Positions 20,226-29,575 of a DNA stretch of 63,960 bases are shown in pieces. A program made the translations under genes and the position numbers. Source of the DNA: Pseudomonadota bacterium (GTDB lineage Bacteria > Pseudomonadota > Gammaproteobacteria > Acidiferrobacterales > UBA6901); the NCBI GenBank assembly GCA_021785795.1, contig JAJYEK010000006.1, positions 1-63,960 of the forward strand. Reading direction: 5' to 3'. The first letter of the stretch is position 1; each line of letters begins with the position of its first letter. Below the pieces are notes generated by a model. That model saw only the letters and a program-made list of their open reading frames with translations, did not search any database and had not been told where the DNA came from.

Positions 20226-21199
20226 TCAGCTATATCATCCGGCGATTGCTGTACGCGATACCGATTCTCATCGGCGTGAACGTGCTGACGTTCGTGCTTT
20301 TTTTCTTCGTGAACACCCCGAATGACATGGCGCGTGTCCATCTCGGCGTCAAGCGCGTGACGCCGCAGGCCATCAAGGAATGGAAGATCGAGCATGGCTA
20401 CGACGACCCGCTGTTCTATAACGCCAGCGCGCCGGGCATAGACAAGCTCACGCGGACGATTTTTTTTCAGCACTCAGTGAAGCTGTTCGTGTTCGACTTC
20501 GGCCGTTCCGACAGCGGGCACGACATCGGCTACGATATCCGCCAGCGCATGTGGCCGAGCCTGGCGATCGCATTGCCAACCTTCGTGGTAGGGCTGGCGG
20601 TCTATATCTCGGTGGCGCTCATGACGGTGTTTTTCCGCGGAACCTACCTCGACATCAGCGGGGTGATGCTGGCAGTCGTCATGATGTCCATATCGATGCT
20701 GTTCTACGTCATCGGCGGGCAGTATCTGTTCAGCAAGGTCCTGCGGCTGGTGCCGATATCCGGCTATGATACGGGCCTGTCGGCGTTCAAGTTCGTACTC
20801 CTTCCGGTCGTGGTGGGCATCATCAGCGGTGTCGGGTCCGCAGTGCGCCTGTACCGGACCTTCTTTCTCGAGGAAGCGCCCCGGGACTACGTGCGTACCG
20901 CCCGCGCCAAGGGTCTTTCGGAGATCCGGGTGCTTTTCCGGCACGTGCTCAAGAACGCGATGATCCCGATACTTACGGGGGTGGTGGTGGTGATACCGAC
21001 GCTGTTCATCGGCAGTCTCATCATGGAATCGTTTTTCGGAATTCCCGGCCTCGGCGCCTATATGATCGATGCCATACGGTCGCAGGACTTCGGAATCGTG
21101 CATGCCATGGTCTTTCTCGGCTCGGTGCTGTACATCGTCGGACTGATACTGACCGACCTGAGCTATACCCTCGTCGATCCCCGCGTGCGGCTGGAATGA
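20222..21199 (+). CDS. Peptide ABC transporter permease (YejB/DppB-like)
   Basis: A 325-residue inner-membrane permease starting at GTG 20222, which overlaps the upstream stop codon (GTGA). It starts with ISYIIRRLLYAIPILIGVNV, the DppB-type N-terminus, has about six transmembrane helices, and shows the EAA cytoplasmic loop (EEAPRDYVRTARAKG, then VLFRHVLKNAMIPI) that docks with the ATPase. It ends DPRVRLE, a normal family ending. It is the second gene of a four-gene importer operon. Confidence 0.93.
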   Translation: MISYIIRRLLYAIPILIGVNVLTFVLFFFVNTPNDMARVHLGVKRVTPQAIKEWKIEHGYDDPLFYNASAPGIDKLTRTIFFQHSVKLFVFDFGRSDSGHDIGYDIRQRMWPSLAIALPTFVVGLAVYISVALMTVFFRGTYLDISGVMLAVVMMSISMLFYVIGGQYLFSKVLRLVPISGYDTGLSAFKFVLLPVVVGIISGVGSAVRLYRTFFLEEAPRDYVRTARAKGLSEIRVLFRHVLKNAMIPILTGVVVVIPTLFIGSLIMESFFGIPGLGAYMIDAIRSQDFGIVHAMVFLGSVLYIVGLILTDLSYTLVDPRVRLE

Positions 21200-21265
21200 G
21201 ATGCGCGGCCGGAGTTCGTCGATGATCCCGATGGTGCGCCCGGGCGACGGAGGGAGGCCCTAACC

Positions 21266-22675
21266 ATGGCGTTCAAGTTCGTCGTCCTGCCGACCGATGC
21301 GCTCATGTATCTGCTGCTCGTCGTTGCGGTCATCTACGGCATTTATGCCGCGCGGCACGAGCACCTGCGTGGGCCCTGGCGGCAGGTGCGACGCAGTCCT
21401 GTCGCCATGGCGGCGCTCGTGGTGTTGGCGGCCTACATCGTAACCGGTCTCCTCGATTCCATCCATTTCCGGGTGCGGCTGGATGTTCCCCGCGCGGCAG
21501 GCCACCGCGCCATCTACGCGCCGCAGGTGCGCAGCGTCCTCGACGTGCTGTGCGGACCGTTGCGCGACCATGTGGAACAGACCTACTCGGCCCCCTTTGC
21601 GTTGCGTTCCTTCACGCCGCAGACCGTGCGGCTGCCCGACGGCCGGCACGTCCAGGAGTATCCGCGGCTGCGATACGGGGGCGCGGGAATCCGGACTTCC
21701 GCGGACCGGGCGCGCGACATCGCGGCGCGCTGCCTGCGGGCGACAGGCGAGACCCTTGCGGTCTGGGCGATCGTCGTCTGCGCCGTGGTGTACTGGCGCG
21801 TGCGACGTCCCGGGGAATCCGCGCGCGCCGCGCTTGCACGCCTGGTGCGGGGCGAGACTGACACGCCCTGGCGCACCATCCTGGTGACGCTCGCGGCCGT
21901 GATTCTGCTGGTTGCCGCGATCGTGAACCTCGGCGGGGAATACCACATCCTCGGAACCGACCAGGTCGGCGAGGATGTGCTGTACGAGGCGATCAAGAGC
22001 ATTCGCACCGGCCTGGTGATCGGTACCCTGTCGACGCTGGTGATGCTGCCGTTCGCCCTGGCGATGGGCGTCATGGCGGGCTATTTCGGCGGCTGGGTCG
22101 ATGACGTCATCCAGTACCTGTACACGACGCTCAACTCGATCCCCAGCGTGCTGCTGATCGTTGCTGCGATTCTCAGCCTGGAAGTGTACATGGCCAATCA
22201 CGCCGCCGCGTTCGACGACATCGCACAGCGCCAGGACATACGGCTGCTGGCCTTGTGCATCGTCCTCGGAGTGACCAGCTGGACGGGGCTGTGCCGGCTT
22301 CTGCGGGGGGAGGCTATGAAGCTGCGCAACATGGACTATATCCAGGCCGCCACGGCCCTGGGAGTGCGGTCCCGCAGCATCATGAGCCGGCATATCCTGC
22401 CCAATGTCATGCACATCGTCCTGATCAACGTGGTGCTTGATTTCAGCGGTCTGGTGCTGGCCGAGGCGATACTGTCTTATATCGGGGTCGGCGTGGATCC
22501 CAGCATGAACAGCTGGGGAAACATGATCAACGGGGCGAGGCTGGAGATGGCCCGCGACCCTCTGGTGTGGTGGTCGCTCACCGCCGCGTTCCTGTTCATG
22601 GTCACGCTGGTGCTGGCGGCCAATCTCTTTGCCGATGCGGTGCGTGACGCGTTCGATCCGCGCATGAGGAAATGA
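21266..22675 (+). CDS. Peptide ABC transporter permease (YejE/DppC-like, enlarged)
   Basis: A 469-residue permease. The C-terminal part from about residue 230 is a standard DppC module with the EAA loop ([19 protein letters not shown], then [10 protein letters not shown]) and ending [15 protein letters not shown]. The N-terminal part is longer than usual. It has a first helix ([12 protein letters not shown]), a second ([16 protein letters not shown]), about 110 residues of probable periplasmic domain (residues 70-180), then another helix near 180. Enlarged N-terminal domains occur in YejE-type permeases. A GGAGG site lies at 21250-21254, upstream of the ATG. Confidence 0.9.
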   Translation: MAFKFVVLPTDALMYLLLVVAVIYGIYAARHEHLRGPWRQVRRSPVAMAALVVLAAYIVTGLLDSIHFRVRLDVPRAAGHRAIYAPQVRSVLDVLCGPLRDHVEQTYSAPFALRSFTPQTVRLPDGRHVQEYPRLRYGGAGIRTSADRARDIAARCLRATGETLAVWAIVVCAVVYWRVRRPGESARAALARLVRGETDTPWRTILVTLAAVILLVAAIVNLGGEYHILGTDQVGEDVLYEAIKSIRTGLVIGTLSTLVMLPFALAMGVMAGYFGGWVDDVIQYLYTTLNSIPSVLLIVAAILSLEVYMANHAAAFDDIAQRQDIRLLALCIVLGVTSWTGLCRLLRGEAMKLRNMDYIQAATALGVRSRSIMSRHILPNVMHIVLINVVLDFSGLVLAEAILSYIGVGVDPSMNSWGNMINGARLEMARDPLVWWSLTAAFLFMVTLVLAANLFADAVRDAFDPRMRK

Positions 22676-22712
22676 TGCGCCCGGCCAGCCCCGCAGACGG
22701 TTTATACCGGCG

Positions 22713-24734
22713 ATGCTGAAGATCGAAGGTCTCAAGGTCTGGTTCGACACGACCGCCGGCACAGTGCGCGCCGTCGACGGCGTATCGCTGGAAATCGGGC
22801 AGGGAGAGGCCGTGGCGTTGCTGGGCGAATCGGGAAGCGGAAAGTCGGTGGCGGCCCTGGCGCTGCTGCATCTTCTGCCGCAGCCTGCCGGCCGCATCGT
22901 TGCGGGCCGGGTCCTGCTCGGGGATCGCGACTTGCTGCGGACGCCGGAACGCGAGATGCGGACGGTCCGGGGCCGGCGTATCGCGATGATCTTCCAGGAA
23001 CCGCAGACCTCACTCAATCCGGTGATGACCGTGGGCCGGCAGATCAGCGAGATCCTTCCGGCGTCCTGGACGCGACGCAAGCGGCGCGAGCGGGTCCTGC
23101 GCTGGCTCGAAGCCGTGGGGATCAGCGACCCGGCACGCCGTTACCGGGAGTATCCGCATCAGCTGTCGGGTGGCATGAAGCAGCGTGCCATGATCGCCAT
23201 GGCGCTTGCAGCCGAGCCGGAGCTCCTGGTGGCCGACGAGCCGACCACCGCCCTGGATGTGACCATCCAGGCCCAGGTCCTTGATCTCCTGAAGGATACG
23301 CAGCGGCGCACCGGCATGTCCCTGCTGTTCATCACCCACGACCTGGCGGTCGCCTACCAGGTTGCGGACCGCATCGCGGTGATGTATGCGGGTGAAATCG
23401 TGGAGCTGGCATCCAGGGCGGCGTTCTTCTCCGGCGCGCGCCACCCGTATGCCCAGAAGCTGTTCCGGGCGGTGCCCGGCCGTGGCAAACGGGGCGAGAT
23501 GCTGGAGGTCATCCCCGGCGGAGTGCCGCCGCTGACCCAGGAATTCCGTGGCTGCCGGTTCGCCGACCGCTGTGACCGCGCCTGGGCACTATGCCGGACG
23601 GTAGCGCCGGCCTGGCGGGTCGATGATTCCGGGCATGGCGTGCGTTGCCACCTGTACGGCGCGGAGCCCGGCGGGCACGCGCCGGCCGCCGTCCCGCCCC
23701 GGCCGTCCGCGCACGCACCGGACAACGGAGCTGTACGGCCCCTTCTGGAAGTCCGGGATCTGGCCGTTCATTTCCCGATCCACAGCGGTGTATTGCGGCG
23801 GGTCGTCGGACACGTGCGGGCGGTGGACGGTGTGTCGCTGTCGATCGGGGCCGGCCGCACCTTGGCGCTGGTCGGGGAATCCGGCTGCGGCAAGACGACC
23901 GTCGGCAAGGCGATTCTGCAGCTGATCGCGCCGACCGGCGGTGCAGTGCAGTTCGAGGGCGCACGCCTGGATCGCATGACCCGCGCGCTCTTGCGGCCGG
24001 TGCGCCGCCACCTGCAGGTCATTTTCCAGGACCCCTATGCGTCGCTCGATCCGCGGATGCAGATCAAAGAGATCCTGGAGGAGGGACTGCGCGCGCAAGG
24101 CATCGAGACCACCGTAGCCGGACGGCGCAGTCGCGTGCTCAGGCTGCTAGAACAGGTCGGTCTCGGCCCCGAAGCGCTTGACCGCTATCCGCACGAGTTT
24201 TCCGGTGGGCAGCGGCAGCGGATCTGCATTGCGCGCGCCCTGTCGGTGGACCCGCGCCTGGTCATCTGTGATGAGCCGACCAGCGCGCTCGACGTTTCGG
24301 TGCAGGCGCAGATCCTGAACCTGCTGCGGCGCCTGCAACAGGAACTGTCCCTGAGCTACCTGTTTATCACGCACAACCTTGGAGTGGTCGAGTACCTGGC
24401 TCACGAGGTGGCGGTGATGTATCTCGGGCGCCTGATCGAGGCCGGCCCGGTGAATGAGGTGCTCGACCGGCCGGGACATCCGTATACCCGGGCGCTGCTT
24501 GCCGCAGTGCCGATGATCGCCAGCGATAGCGCGCAGGAGCTGCCAGCAAAGCCGTCCCCGAGCCTGGCGCAGGGAGAGGCGCCGTCGCCGGTCAATCCAC
24601 CGGCGGGATGCCACTACCACCCGCGTTGTCCGCAGGCGATGCCCCAGTGCCGTGTCGAATATCCCGGAGTAAGCCGGATCAGCGCCACGCACTGGGTTCG
24701 GTGCCATCTCTACCCGGCGGGTGCCCGGCCCTGA
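22713..24734 (+). CDS. Fused dual ATPase of the peptide ABC transporter (YejF-like)
   Basis: A 673-residue protein containing two complete nucleotide-binding domains, so it supplies both ATPase sites of the importer. Domain 1 has Walker A GESGSGKS, signature LSGGMKQR and Walker [10 protein letters not shown]. Domain 2 has [16 protein letters not shown] and LVICDEPTS. Each is followed by the oligopeptide-ABC C-terminal region with cysteines that may bind an Fe-S cluster ([14 protein letters not shown] and [14 protein letters not shown]). It is the last gene of the operon and faces mltD. Confidence 0.95.
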   Translation: MLKIEGLKVWFDTTAGTVRAVDGVSLEIGQGEAVALLGESGSGKSVAALALLHLLPQPAGRIVAGRVLLGDRDLLRTPEREMRTVRGRRIAMIFQEPQTSLNPVMTVGRQISEILPASWTRRKRRERVLRWLEAVGISDPARRYREYPHQLSGGMKQRAMIAMALAAEPELLVADEPTTALDVTIQAQVLDLLKDTQRRTGMSLLFITHDLAVAYQVADRIAVMYAGEIVELASRAAFFSGARHPYAQKLFRAVPGRGKRGEMLEVIPGGVPPLTQEFRGCRFADRCDRAWALCRTVAPAWRVDDSGHGVRCHLYGAEPGGHAPAAVPPRPSAHAPDNGAVRPLLEVRDLAVHFPIHSGVLRRVVGHVRAVDGVSLSIGAGRTLALVGESGCGKTTVGKAILQLIAPTGGAVQFEGARLDRMTRALLRPVRRHLQVIFQDPYASLDPRMQIKEILEEGLRAQGIETTVAGRRSRVLRLLEQVGLGPEALDRYPHEFSGGQRQRICIARALSVDPRLVICDEPTSALDVSVQAQILNLLRRLQQELSLSYLFITHNLGVVEYLAHEVAVMYLGRLIEAGPVNEVLDRPGHPYTRALLAAVPMIASDSAQELPAKPSPSLAQGEAPSPVNPPAGCHYHPRCPQAMPQCRVEYPGVSRISATHWVRCHLYPAGARP

Positions 24735-24827
24735 ATCGTTCAGGCCAGATGGCGGAATGACGGGAAGGCTGCGGCCAAGGGGCGGCGGACGCGACCGGGC
24801 GCAGAGCGACCTCGCGGACGTACAGCG

Positions 24828-26411
24828 CTAGCCGCGCCCGGAAGGAGTGACGTGAGCCAGCGCCGCGGCCGGCGCAGAGCGCACCCAGATTCTCAGTCGC
24901 TGGCCCAGGTGCAGGACGTCGCTGGCATCCATCAGGTTCCAGCGCCGCAACTGGCGGACGTAGACGTTGTACCGGCGCGCAATGCTCCAGAGGGTCTCTC
25001 CGGCCCGGACCCGGTGAACCACGCGTACCACCCGACCGCGCCACAGCGGGTGGTAGGGGTGCACCGGACGGTAGCGACGATATACAGCGCGGTAGACACG
25101 CGGCTGGCGCCAGCTCTCGTTGCGTGCGAGCCGGTCCATGGGTACCGGAATCAGCAGGCTCTGGCCGACCCGCAGGAAACTGCTGCGCAGATCGTTGGAA
25201 GCCATGATCGCGGAAATGCTGATCCGGTAGCGGTGGGCGATTGCAAAGAGCGTGTCGCCGGGGTGCACAACGTGATGCCACCAGCGCATGCGCTCGGATG
25301 GCGGAAGCTTCCGCAGTCCGCGCAGTACGGCTTCCTTCTTGGCTGCAGGTACCAGCAAATCCTTGGCCCCATGCGGGCCGGTAACCCAGTGCACATAGGC
25401 CGGATTGATGCGGTAGAGCTTCTGGACCGGAATATCGGTGAGCTTGGCGACGACGCTGAGATCCACCTGGGTGTGGGTCTTGATGCGCGCGAAATAGGGA
25501 CGATTCGGAATCGGAGGGAAGGTCAGGCCGAATTTTGCCGGGTCAGCCACGATATACGCCATGGCCATCAGCTTGGGCACGTAGTTCTCGGTTTCTATCG
25601 GGAGGCGCAGGTCCGAGTAGTCGGTCGGCAGACCATGCCGCCGGTTGTAGTCGATCGCGTACTGGACTTCTCCTTCGCCGCAATTGTAGGCCGCGAGAGC
25701 CAGCTGCCAATTCCCGTTAAAATCGTTCTTGAGCTTTTCGAGGTAGTCGAGCGCCGCATCCGTCGATGCAACCACGTCGCTGCGACCGTCGTACCACCAG
25801 TCGGTCTTGAGACCGTAGCGGCGGCCGGTCGAGGCCATGAACTGCCATAAGCCGACTGCGCGGGCCCGGGAGTACGCATGGGGTTGGTAGGCGCTTTCGA
25901 TTGCCGGCAGCAGGGCAATTTCGGTGGGCATCCCCCGTTTCTGAACTTCCTGCACGATGTAGTACAGGTACAGGCGCGCTCGCTTGAGCATGTTCTGCAT
26001 GTAGACCGGATTGTCCGCGAACCATTGTTCCTGCCGCGTGACCCGCGGTCCTTGGAGCGGTGGCAGGGCAAAGCCCGCGCGCACCCGCTGCCAGAGGTTG
26101 CTATAGCTCTGGGGTGAGGGCTTGGGTGGGGGCGCCGGTGTCGCAGCGGCCGCCACGTCAGCCGGAACGGCAGCGCTGGCCGTGGCCGCCGTGGCAACGG
26201 AATGGGTGCCTTTCTGGCCCGCAGTCGCCGACGCGCTCGCAACACTACCTGGGCCCTGAGGGCCGGTCGCGGCGGGTGTGGCAAACGCAGTGCTGTGATG
26301 AGGGAGAGAAGCGCATCCCGCCATCGCAGTGAGGGTGGCGAGGATGCCTAGTGTTGCAAGGAATTTCCGCAGGGCCTCATTATTGCTATTAGCTCGGTCC
26401 ATGTCAGTCAA
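24828..26411 (-). CDS. mltD: Membrane-bound lytic murein transglycosylase D
   Basis: MltD is an outer-membrane lipoprotein that cleaves peptidoglycan glycan strands. The 527-residue protein has a lipobox (TLTAMAGC) near residue 33 and an Ala/Pro-rich spacer. The SLT catalytic domain contains the catalytic Glu in PAIESAYQPHAYS and the LWQFMASTGRRYGL motif. Two LysM repeats close it (from HVVHPGDTLFAIAHRYRI and from HRVRAGETLWSIARRYNV), with one or two further basic segments between. mltD next to gloB is a conserved gammaproteobacterial pairing. Confidence 0.96.
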   Translation of the reverse strand: MTDMDRANSNNEALRKFLATLGILATLTAMAGCASLPHHSTAFATPAATGPQGPGSVASASATAGQKGTHSVATAATASAAVPADVAAAATPAPPPKPSPQSYSNLWQRVRAGFALPPLQGPRVTRQEQWFADNPVYMQNMLKRARLYLYYIVQEVQKRGMPTEIALLPAIESAYQPHAYSRARAVGLWQFMASTGRRYGLKTDWWYDGRSDVVASTDAALDYLEKLKNDFNGNWQLALAAYNCGEGEVQYAIDYNRRHGLPTDYSDLRLPIETENYVPKLMAMAYIVADPAKFGLTFPPIPNRPYFARIKTHTQVDLSVVAKLTDIPVQKLYRINPAYVHWVTGPHGAKDLLVPAAKKEAVLRGLRKLPPSERMRWWHHVVHPGDTLFAIAHRYRISISAIMASNDLRSSFLRVGQSLLIPVPMDRLARNESWRQPRVYRAVYRRYRPVHPYHPLWRGRVVRVVHRVRAGETLWSIARRYNVYVRQLRRWNLMDASDVLHLGQRLRIWVRSAPAAALAHVTPSGRG

Positions 26412-26474
26412 TAGTAGGGCGTGACTCAGGATGCGTCAACCCTCAGATCTGCAATCGAACCGGAGTCGGACCGC

Positions 26475-27248
26475 TTATCCCTTGAAGCCATCCTTCCATC
26501 GGCGCAATGCGGCGAATACCTCACAGTCGGATGCGAGCCTGCGCTGTGCAAACGCCTCGACGGAGGCGCGAACCCGGGGTTGGTCGCTGCGCAGAAACGG
26601 ATTGACGGACCTCTCCCGTGCGATGGTGGAGGGCAGGCTGGGGCGGTCGTGCCGACGCAGTGCGATGACTGCGTCGCGGTACTGGCGCGCCTCGGCATTG
26701 TCAGGATCCACCGCAAGTGCGAAACGCAGGTTCGCCTCGGTGTATTCGTGCGCGCAGAACACCCGCGTGTCCGGGGGCAGTGCTGCGAGGCGCTGCAGCG
26801 AGCGGAACATCTGCCCGGCCGTACCTTCGAACAGCCGGCCGCAACCTGCCGAAAACAGTGTATCGCCGCAGAACAGCATTCCGGCGCCGTGGTAGGCAAT
26901 ATGTCCGGCCGTATGGCCCGGAATGTCGATGACCTGCAGCTGCAGCCCCAGGGGTGCCAGGGACACCACATCGCCCTCGCTGACCGGGTGTGTTACCCCA
27001 GGTATGTTTTCGCGGGCCGGCCCATACACCGGTACCGGGGTGTCGGCCACGAGTTCGTCCACGCCGCCTATGTGATCCCCGTGGTGGTGGGTGCACAGGA
27101 TTGCTGCGGGTGTCAGGCCCAGACGCGCCAGCACCGCGCGCACCGGTGCCGCGTCTCCGGGGTCGACGATCGCCGCGTTGCCGGTGTCGCTGCAGATCAG
27201 CCAGATGTAGTTGTCCTCGAAGGCGGGGACGTGTAAAACAGCGGTCAT
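26475..27248 (-). CDS. gloB: Hydroxyacylglutathione hydrolase (glyoxalase II)
   Basis: GloB hydrolyses S-lactoylglutathione to lactate and glutathione, completing methylglyoxal detoxification. The 257-residue metallo-beta-lactamase fold shows the metal motif CTHHHGDHIGG, further ligands in IPGHTAGHI and GDTLFSAGCGR, and the C-terminal glutathione-binding domain with FCAHEYTEANLRFAL. The true start MTAVLHVPAFEDNYIW at 27248 is family-typical; the longer open frame overlaps the divergent methyltransferase. Confidence 0.96.
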   Translation of the reverse strand: MTAVLHVPAFEDNYIWLICSDTGNAAIVDPGDAAPVRAVLARLGLTPAAILCTHHHGDHIGGVDELVADTPVPVYGPARENIPGVTHPVSEGDVVSLAPLGLQLQVIDIPGHTAGHIAYHGAGMLFCGDTLFSAGCGRLFEGTAGQMFRSLQRLAALPPDTRVFCAHEYTEANLRFALAVDPDNAEARQYRDAVIALRRHDRPSLPSTIARERSVNPFLRSDQPRVRASVEAFAQRRLASDCEVFAALRRWKDGFKG

Positions 27249-27298
27249 GAAAACAGTGTGGAATCCGGCGGCGGTTGCGTCAACCCAAGGGCGATGCG

Positions 27299-28108
27299 AT
27301 GAATTCCTGTGACCGCGGCCTGGATTTGCGGCGACGGCTGTGTGGCTGGTTTGGCGAGCCGCTGGGGCGGTCCCTGCAGGCGATCGAGAGCCATCGTCTG
27401 CGGGAAGTGTGGCCCCGCTTGTACGGAACGACGGCGCTGCAGCTGGGATGTATCGGATCGATGGATCTTCTGGACTGCTGCATGGCGCCGACACGCATTA
27501 TTTTCGACTTGCCCGAGACGGCTGCTGTTCGGGCCCCCACCATGGTTGCCGGTGTGCCCGAGGCGCTGCCGTTCGATGCGCGCAGCATCGATCTGGTGCT
27601 GCTTCCTCATACCCTGGAGTTCTGTGCCGATCCGCACCAGGTACTGAGGGAAGTCGAGCGCGTGCTCACGCCCGAGGGCTACGCCGTCATCCTCGGGTTC
27701 AATCCGTTCAGTTTGTGGGGGGTCTGGCGGCTGTTTGCCCGCCGCGGCGAGCGCATTCCCTGGTGCGGTCGGTTTCTGCAGCTGCCGCGCATCAAGGACT
27801 GGCTCAAGTTGCTCGACCTGGAGCTGACGCGGGGGCGCATGCTGTATTACCGGCCGCCGTTGCGCAACCAGGCAATCATGGACCGGCTCTATTTTCTCGA
27901 CAAGATCGGAGACCGCTGGTGGCCGATGGCCGGAGCGGTGTACTTGCTGGTGGCGCGCAAGCGGGTGGCCGGCATGATTCCGCTGCGGCCAGCGTGGCGG
28001 AAGCGGTCGTCGATTGCCGACGCCGTGGCGCGCCCGTTGGGGCGGGGCAAGCGCCACCTGCCGGCCGGTAGGGTGGCGCGTGCGGGCATTGCGGGTGGTC
28101 GTGAATAA
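27299..28108 (+). CDS. SAM-dependent methyltransferase (YafS-like)
   Basis: A 269-residue class I methyltransferase-like protein. The SAM-binding motif I is weak ([14 protein letters not shown]), but the downstream core is clear: [20 protein letters not shown], then [19 protein letters not shown]. It sits between gloB and rnhA exactly as yafS does in E. coli, so I assign it to that family; its substrate is unknown. The ATG at 27299 has AAGG 8 bases upstream, and an upstream TTG at 27275 is less likely. Its end overlaps the rnhA start by 8 bases. Confidence 0.85.
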   Translation: MNSCDRGLDLRRRLCGWFGEPLGRSLQAIESHRLREVWPRLYGTTALQLGCIGSMDLLDCCMAPTRIIFDLPETAAVRAPTMVAGVPEALPFDARSIDLVLLPHTLEFCADPHQVLREVERVLTPEGYAVILGFNPFSLWGVWRLFARRGERIPWCGRFLQLPRIKDWLKLLDLELTRGRMLYYRPPLRNQAIMDRLYFLDKIGDRWWPMAGAVYLLVARKRVAGMIPLRPAWRKRSSIADAVARPLGRGKRHLPAGRVARAGIAGGRE

Positions 28109-28556
28109 AGTGATCATCCACACCGACGGCGCCTGCCGCGGCAACCCCGGGCCGGGGGGTTGGGGCGCGATTCTCGGCTACGGTGATCACGAGAAGGAAC
28201 TGCGCGGCGCAGAGCGGACCACCACCAATAACCGCATGGAGCTGATGGCGGCCATCCAGGCGCTGGAAGCGCTCAAGCGGTCCTGTGAAGTGACGCTGAC
28301 GACCGATTCGCAATACCTGCGTAAGGGGATCACCGAGTGGCTGGCTGCCTGGAAGCGTCGCGGATGGAAGACAGCGGACCGGAAGCCCGTGAAGAACCAG
28401 GATCTATGGGAGCGCCTCGAGGCGGCGTCCCACAGGCACACTGTCCACTGGAAATGGATCAAGGGCCACAGCGGACATTCGCAGAACGAGCGTGCCGACC
28501 AGCTGGCCAACCTGGCAATCGATGAAATGCTCGGCGCCGACCGCGGAGATCCGTGA
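28101..28556 (+). CDS. rnhA: Ribonuclease HI
   Basis: RNase HI degrades RNA in RNA-DNA hybrids. It is 151 residues with the catalytic carboxylates in place: [11 protein letters not shown] (first Asp), [12 protein letters not shown] (Glu), [11 protein letters not shown] (Asp) and NERADQLAN (last Asp). The basic handle [15 protein letters not shown] is present. It starts with GTG at 28101, overlapping the end of the methyltransferase by 8 bases, which suggests translational coupling. Confidence 0.96.
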   Translation: MNKVIIHTDGACRGNPGPGGWGAILGYGDHEKELRGAERTTTNNRMELMAAIQALEALKRSCEVTLTTDSQYLRKGITEWLAAWKRRGWKTADRKPVKNQDLWERLEAASHRHTVHWKWIKGHSGHSQNERADQLANLAIDEMLGADRGDP

Positions 28557-28683
28557 TGAGGGTCACGCGCGGGACGCTGCCGGGCAATGCCTGTGGCGTT
28601 GGTCCCGTATCACGGTCTGGAATGCGGGACGCACGTGGTGTGTCACCGTCTGCAGGGTCCGTCCAGCTTGAGGAGCGAGAGTG

Positions 28684-29412
28684 ATGCGACAGATCGTGCT
28701 CGATACCGAAACAACCGGCCTCGAACCGGCCCAAGGCCACCGCATCATTGAAATCGGCGCCGTGGAGATCGTCAACCGGCGTCTGAGCGGAAACCGCTTC
28801 CACCAGTACCTGAATCCCGACCGCGAAATCGAGGCTGGAGCAATCGCAGTGCATGGGATCACCAACGAGATGCTGGCCGACAAACCGCGATTCCCCGACA
28901 TCGCCCGCGACCTCCTTGCCTTTGTCCGGGGCTGCGAGCTGATCATCCACAATGCTCCGTTCGATGTAGGGTTCATCAATAACGAGCTGGTTCTGATGCA
29001 GGCGGAGGAAGCGCGCATCGAGGATCTCTGCCAGGTGCTCGACACGCTGCGATTGGCGCGCAGTCGCCACCCTGGCCAGAAGAACGACCTTGATTCGCTG
29101 TGCAAGCGCTATCACATTGATAATTTGCAGCGTACGCTGCACGGAGCGCTGCTCGACGCCGAAATCCTGGCTGACGTCTACCTCGCCATGACCGGCGGCC
29201 AGACCGCCCTGTTTCAGGATGCGGGTCAGCCGTTGCCCGCAGGCGCAGTCGGCGCCGGACCCATTTCCGTCGACCGTGATCGCACGCCTCTGCCGGTCGT
29301 CCGGGCAAGTGCCGGGGAGCTCGCCGCGCATGTCGCGTGGATGGATGAGATCGACCGCAAGAGCGGCGGCAAGTGCATCTGGAAGAAGATCGAGATTCCC
29401 GGCGGGAGATGA
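28684..29412 (+). CDS. dnaQ: DNA polymerase III epsilon subunit (proofreading exonuclease)
   Basis: DnaQ is the 3'-5' exonuclease of the replicase. The 242-residue protein shows ExoI LDTETTGLEP, ExoII IIHNAPFDVGFINNEL and ExoIII HGALLDAEILADVYL. A C-terminal tail for polymerase binding includes a clamp-like QTALFQD segment. GAGGAGCGAGA precedes the GTG/ATG pair at 28681/28684. The rnhA-dnaQ pair is conserved, but here they point the same way instead of being divergent as in E. coli. Confidence 0.95.
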   Translation: MRQIVLDTETTGLEPAQGHRIIEIGAVEIVNRRLSGNRFHQYLNPDREIEAGAIAVHGITNEMLADKPRFPDIARDLLAFVRGCELIIHNAPFDVGFINNELVLMQAEEARIEDLCQVLDTLRLARSRHPGQKNDLDSLCKRYHIDNLQRTLHGALLDAEILADVYLAMTGGQTALFQDAGQPLPAGAVGAGPISVDRDRTPLPVVRASAGELAAHVAWMDEIDRKSGGKCIWKKIEIPGGR

Positions 29413-29575
29413 CGATGGTGCGGTCCGGGGCCGGCGGCATCCTGATCCGCATTGCCGTCGGGAGTCCGGTTGCCGCGGTGCCGGCATCTGCACGTTGCGG
29501 CCGAGCCGTTTCCGACAATACCATATGGTCCCGACCCGCCGTCAGCAGACCGGCCAGAGTTCAAGAGGAAATCCA

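Noticed and set aside
29219..29575. Extended proS frame starting inside dnaQ
   Set aside because: The extension overlaps dnaQ in another frame and lacks ProRS features; the GTG at 29576 has a good ribosome site.
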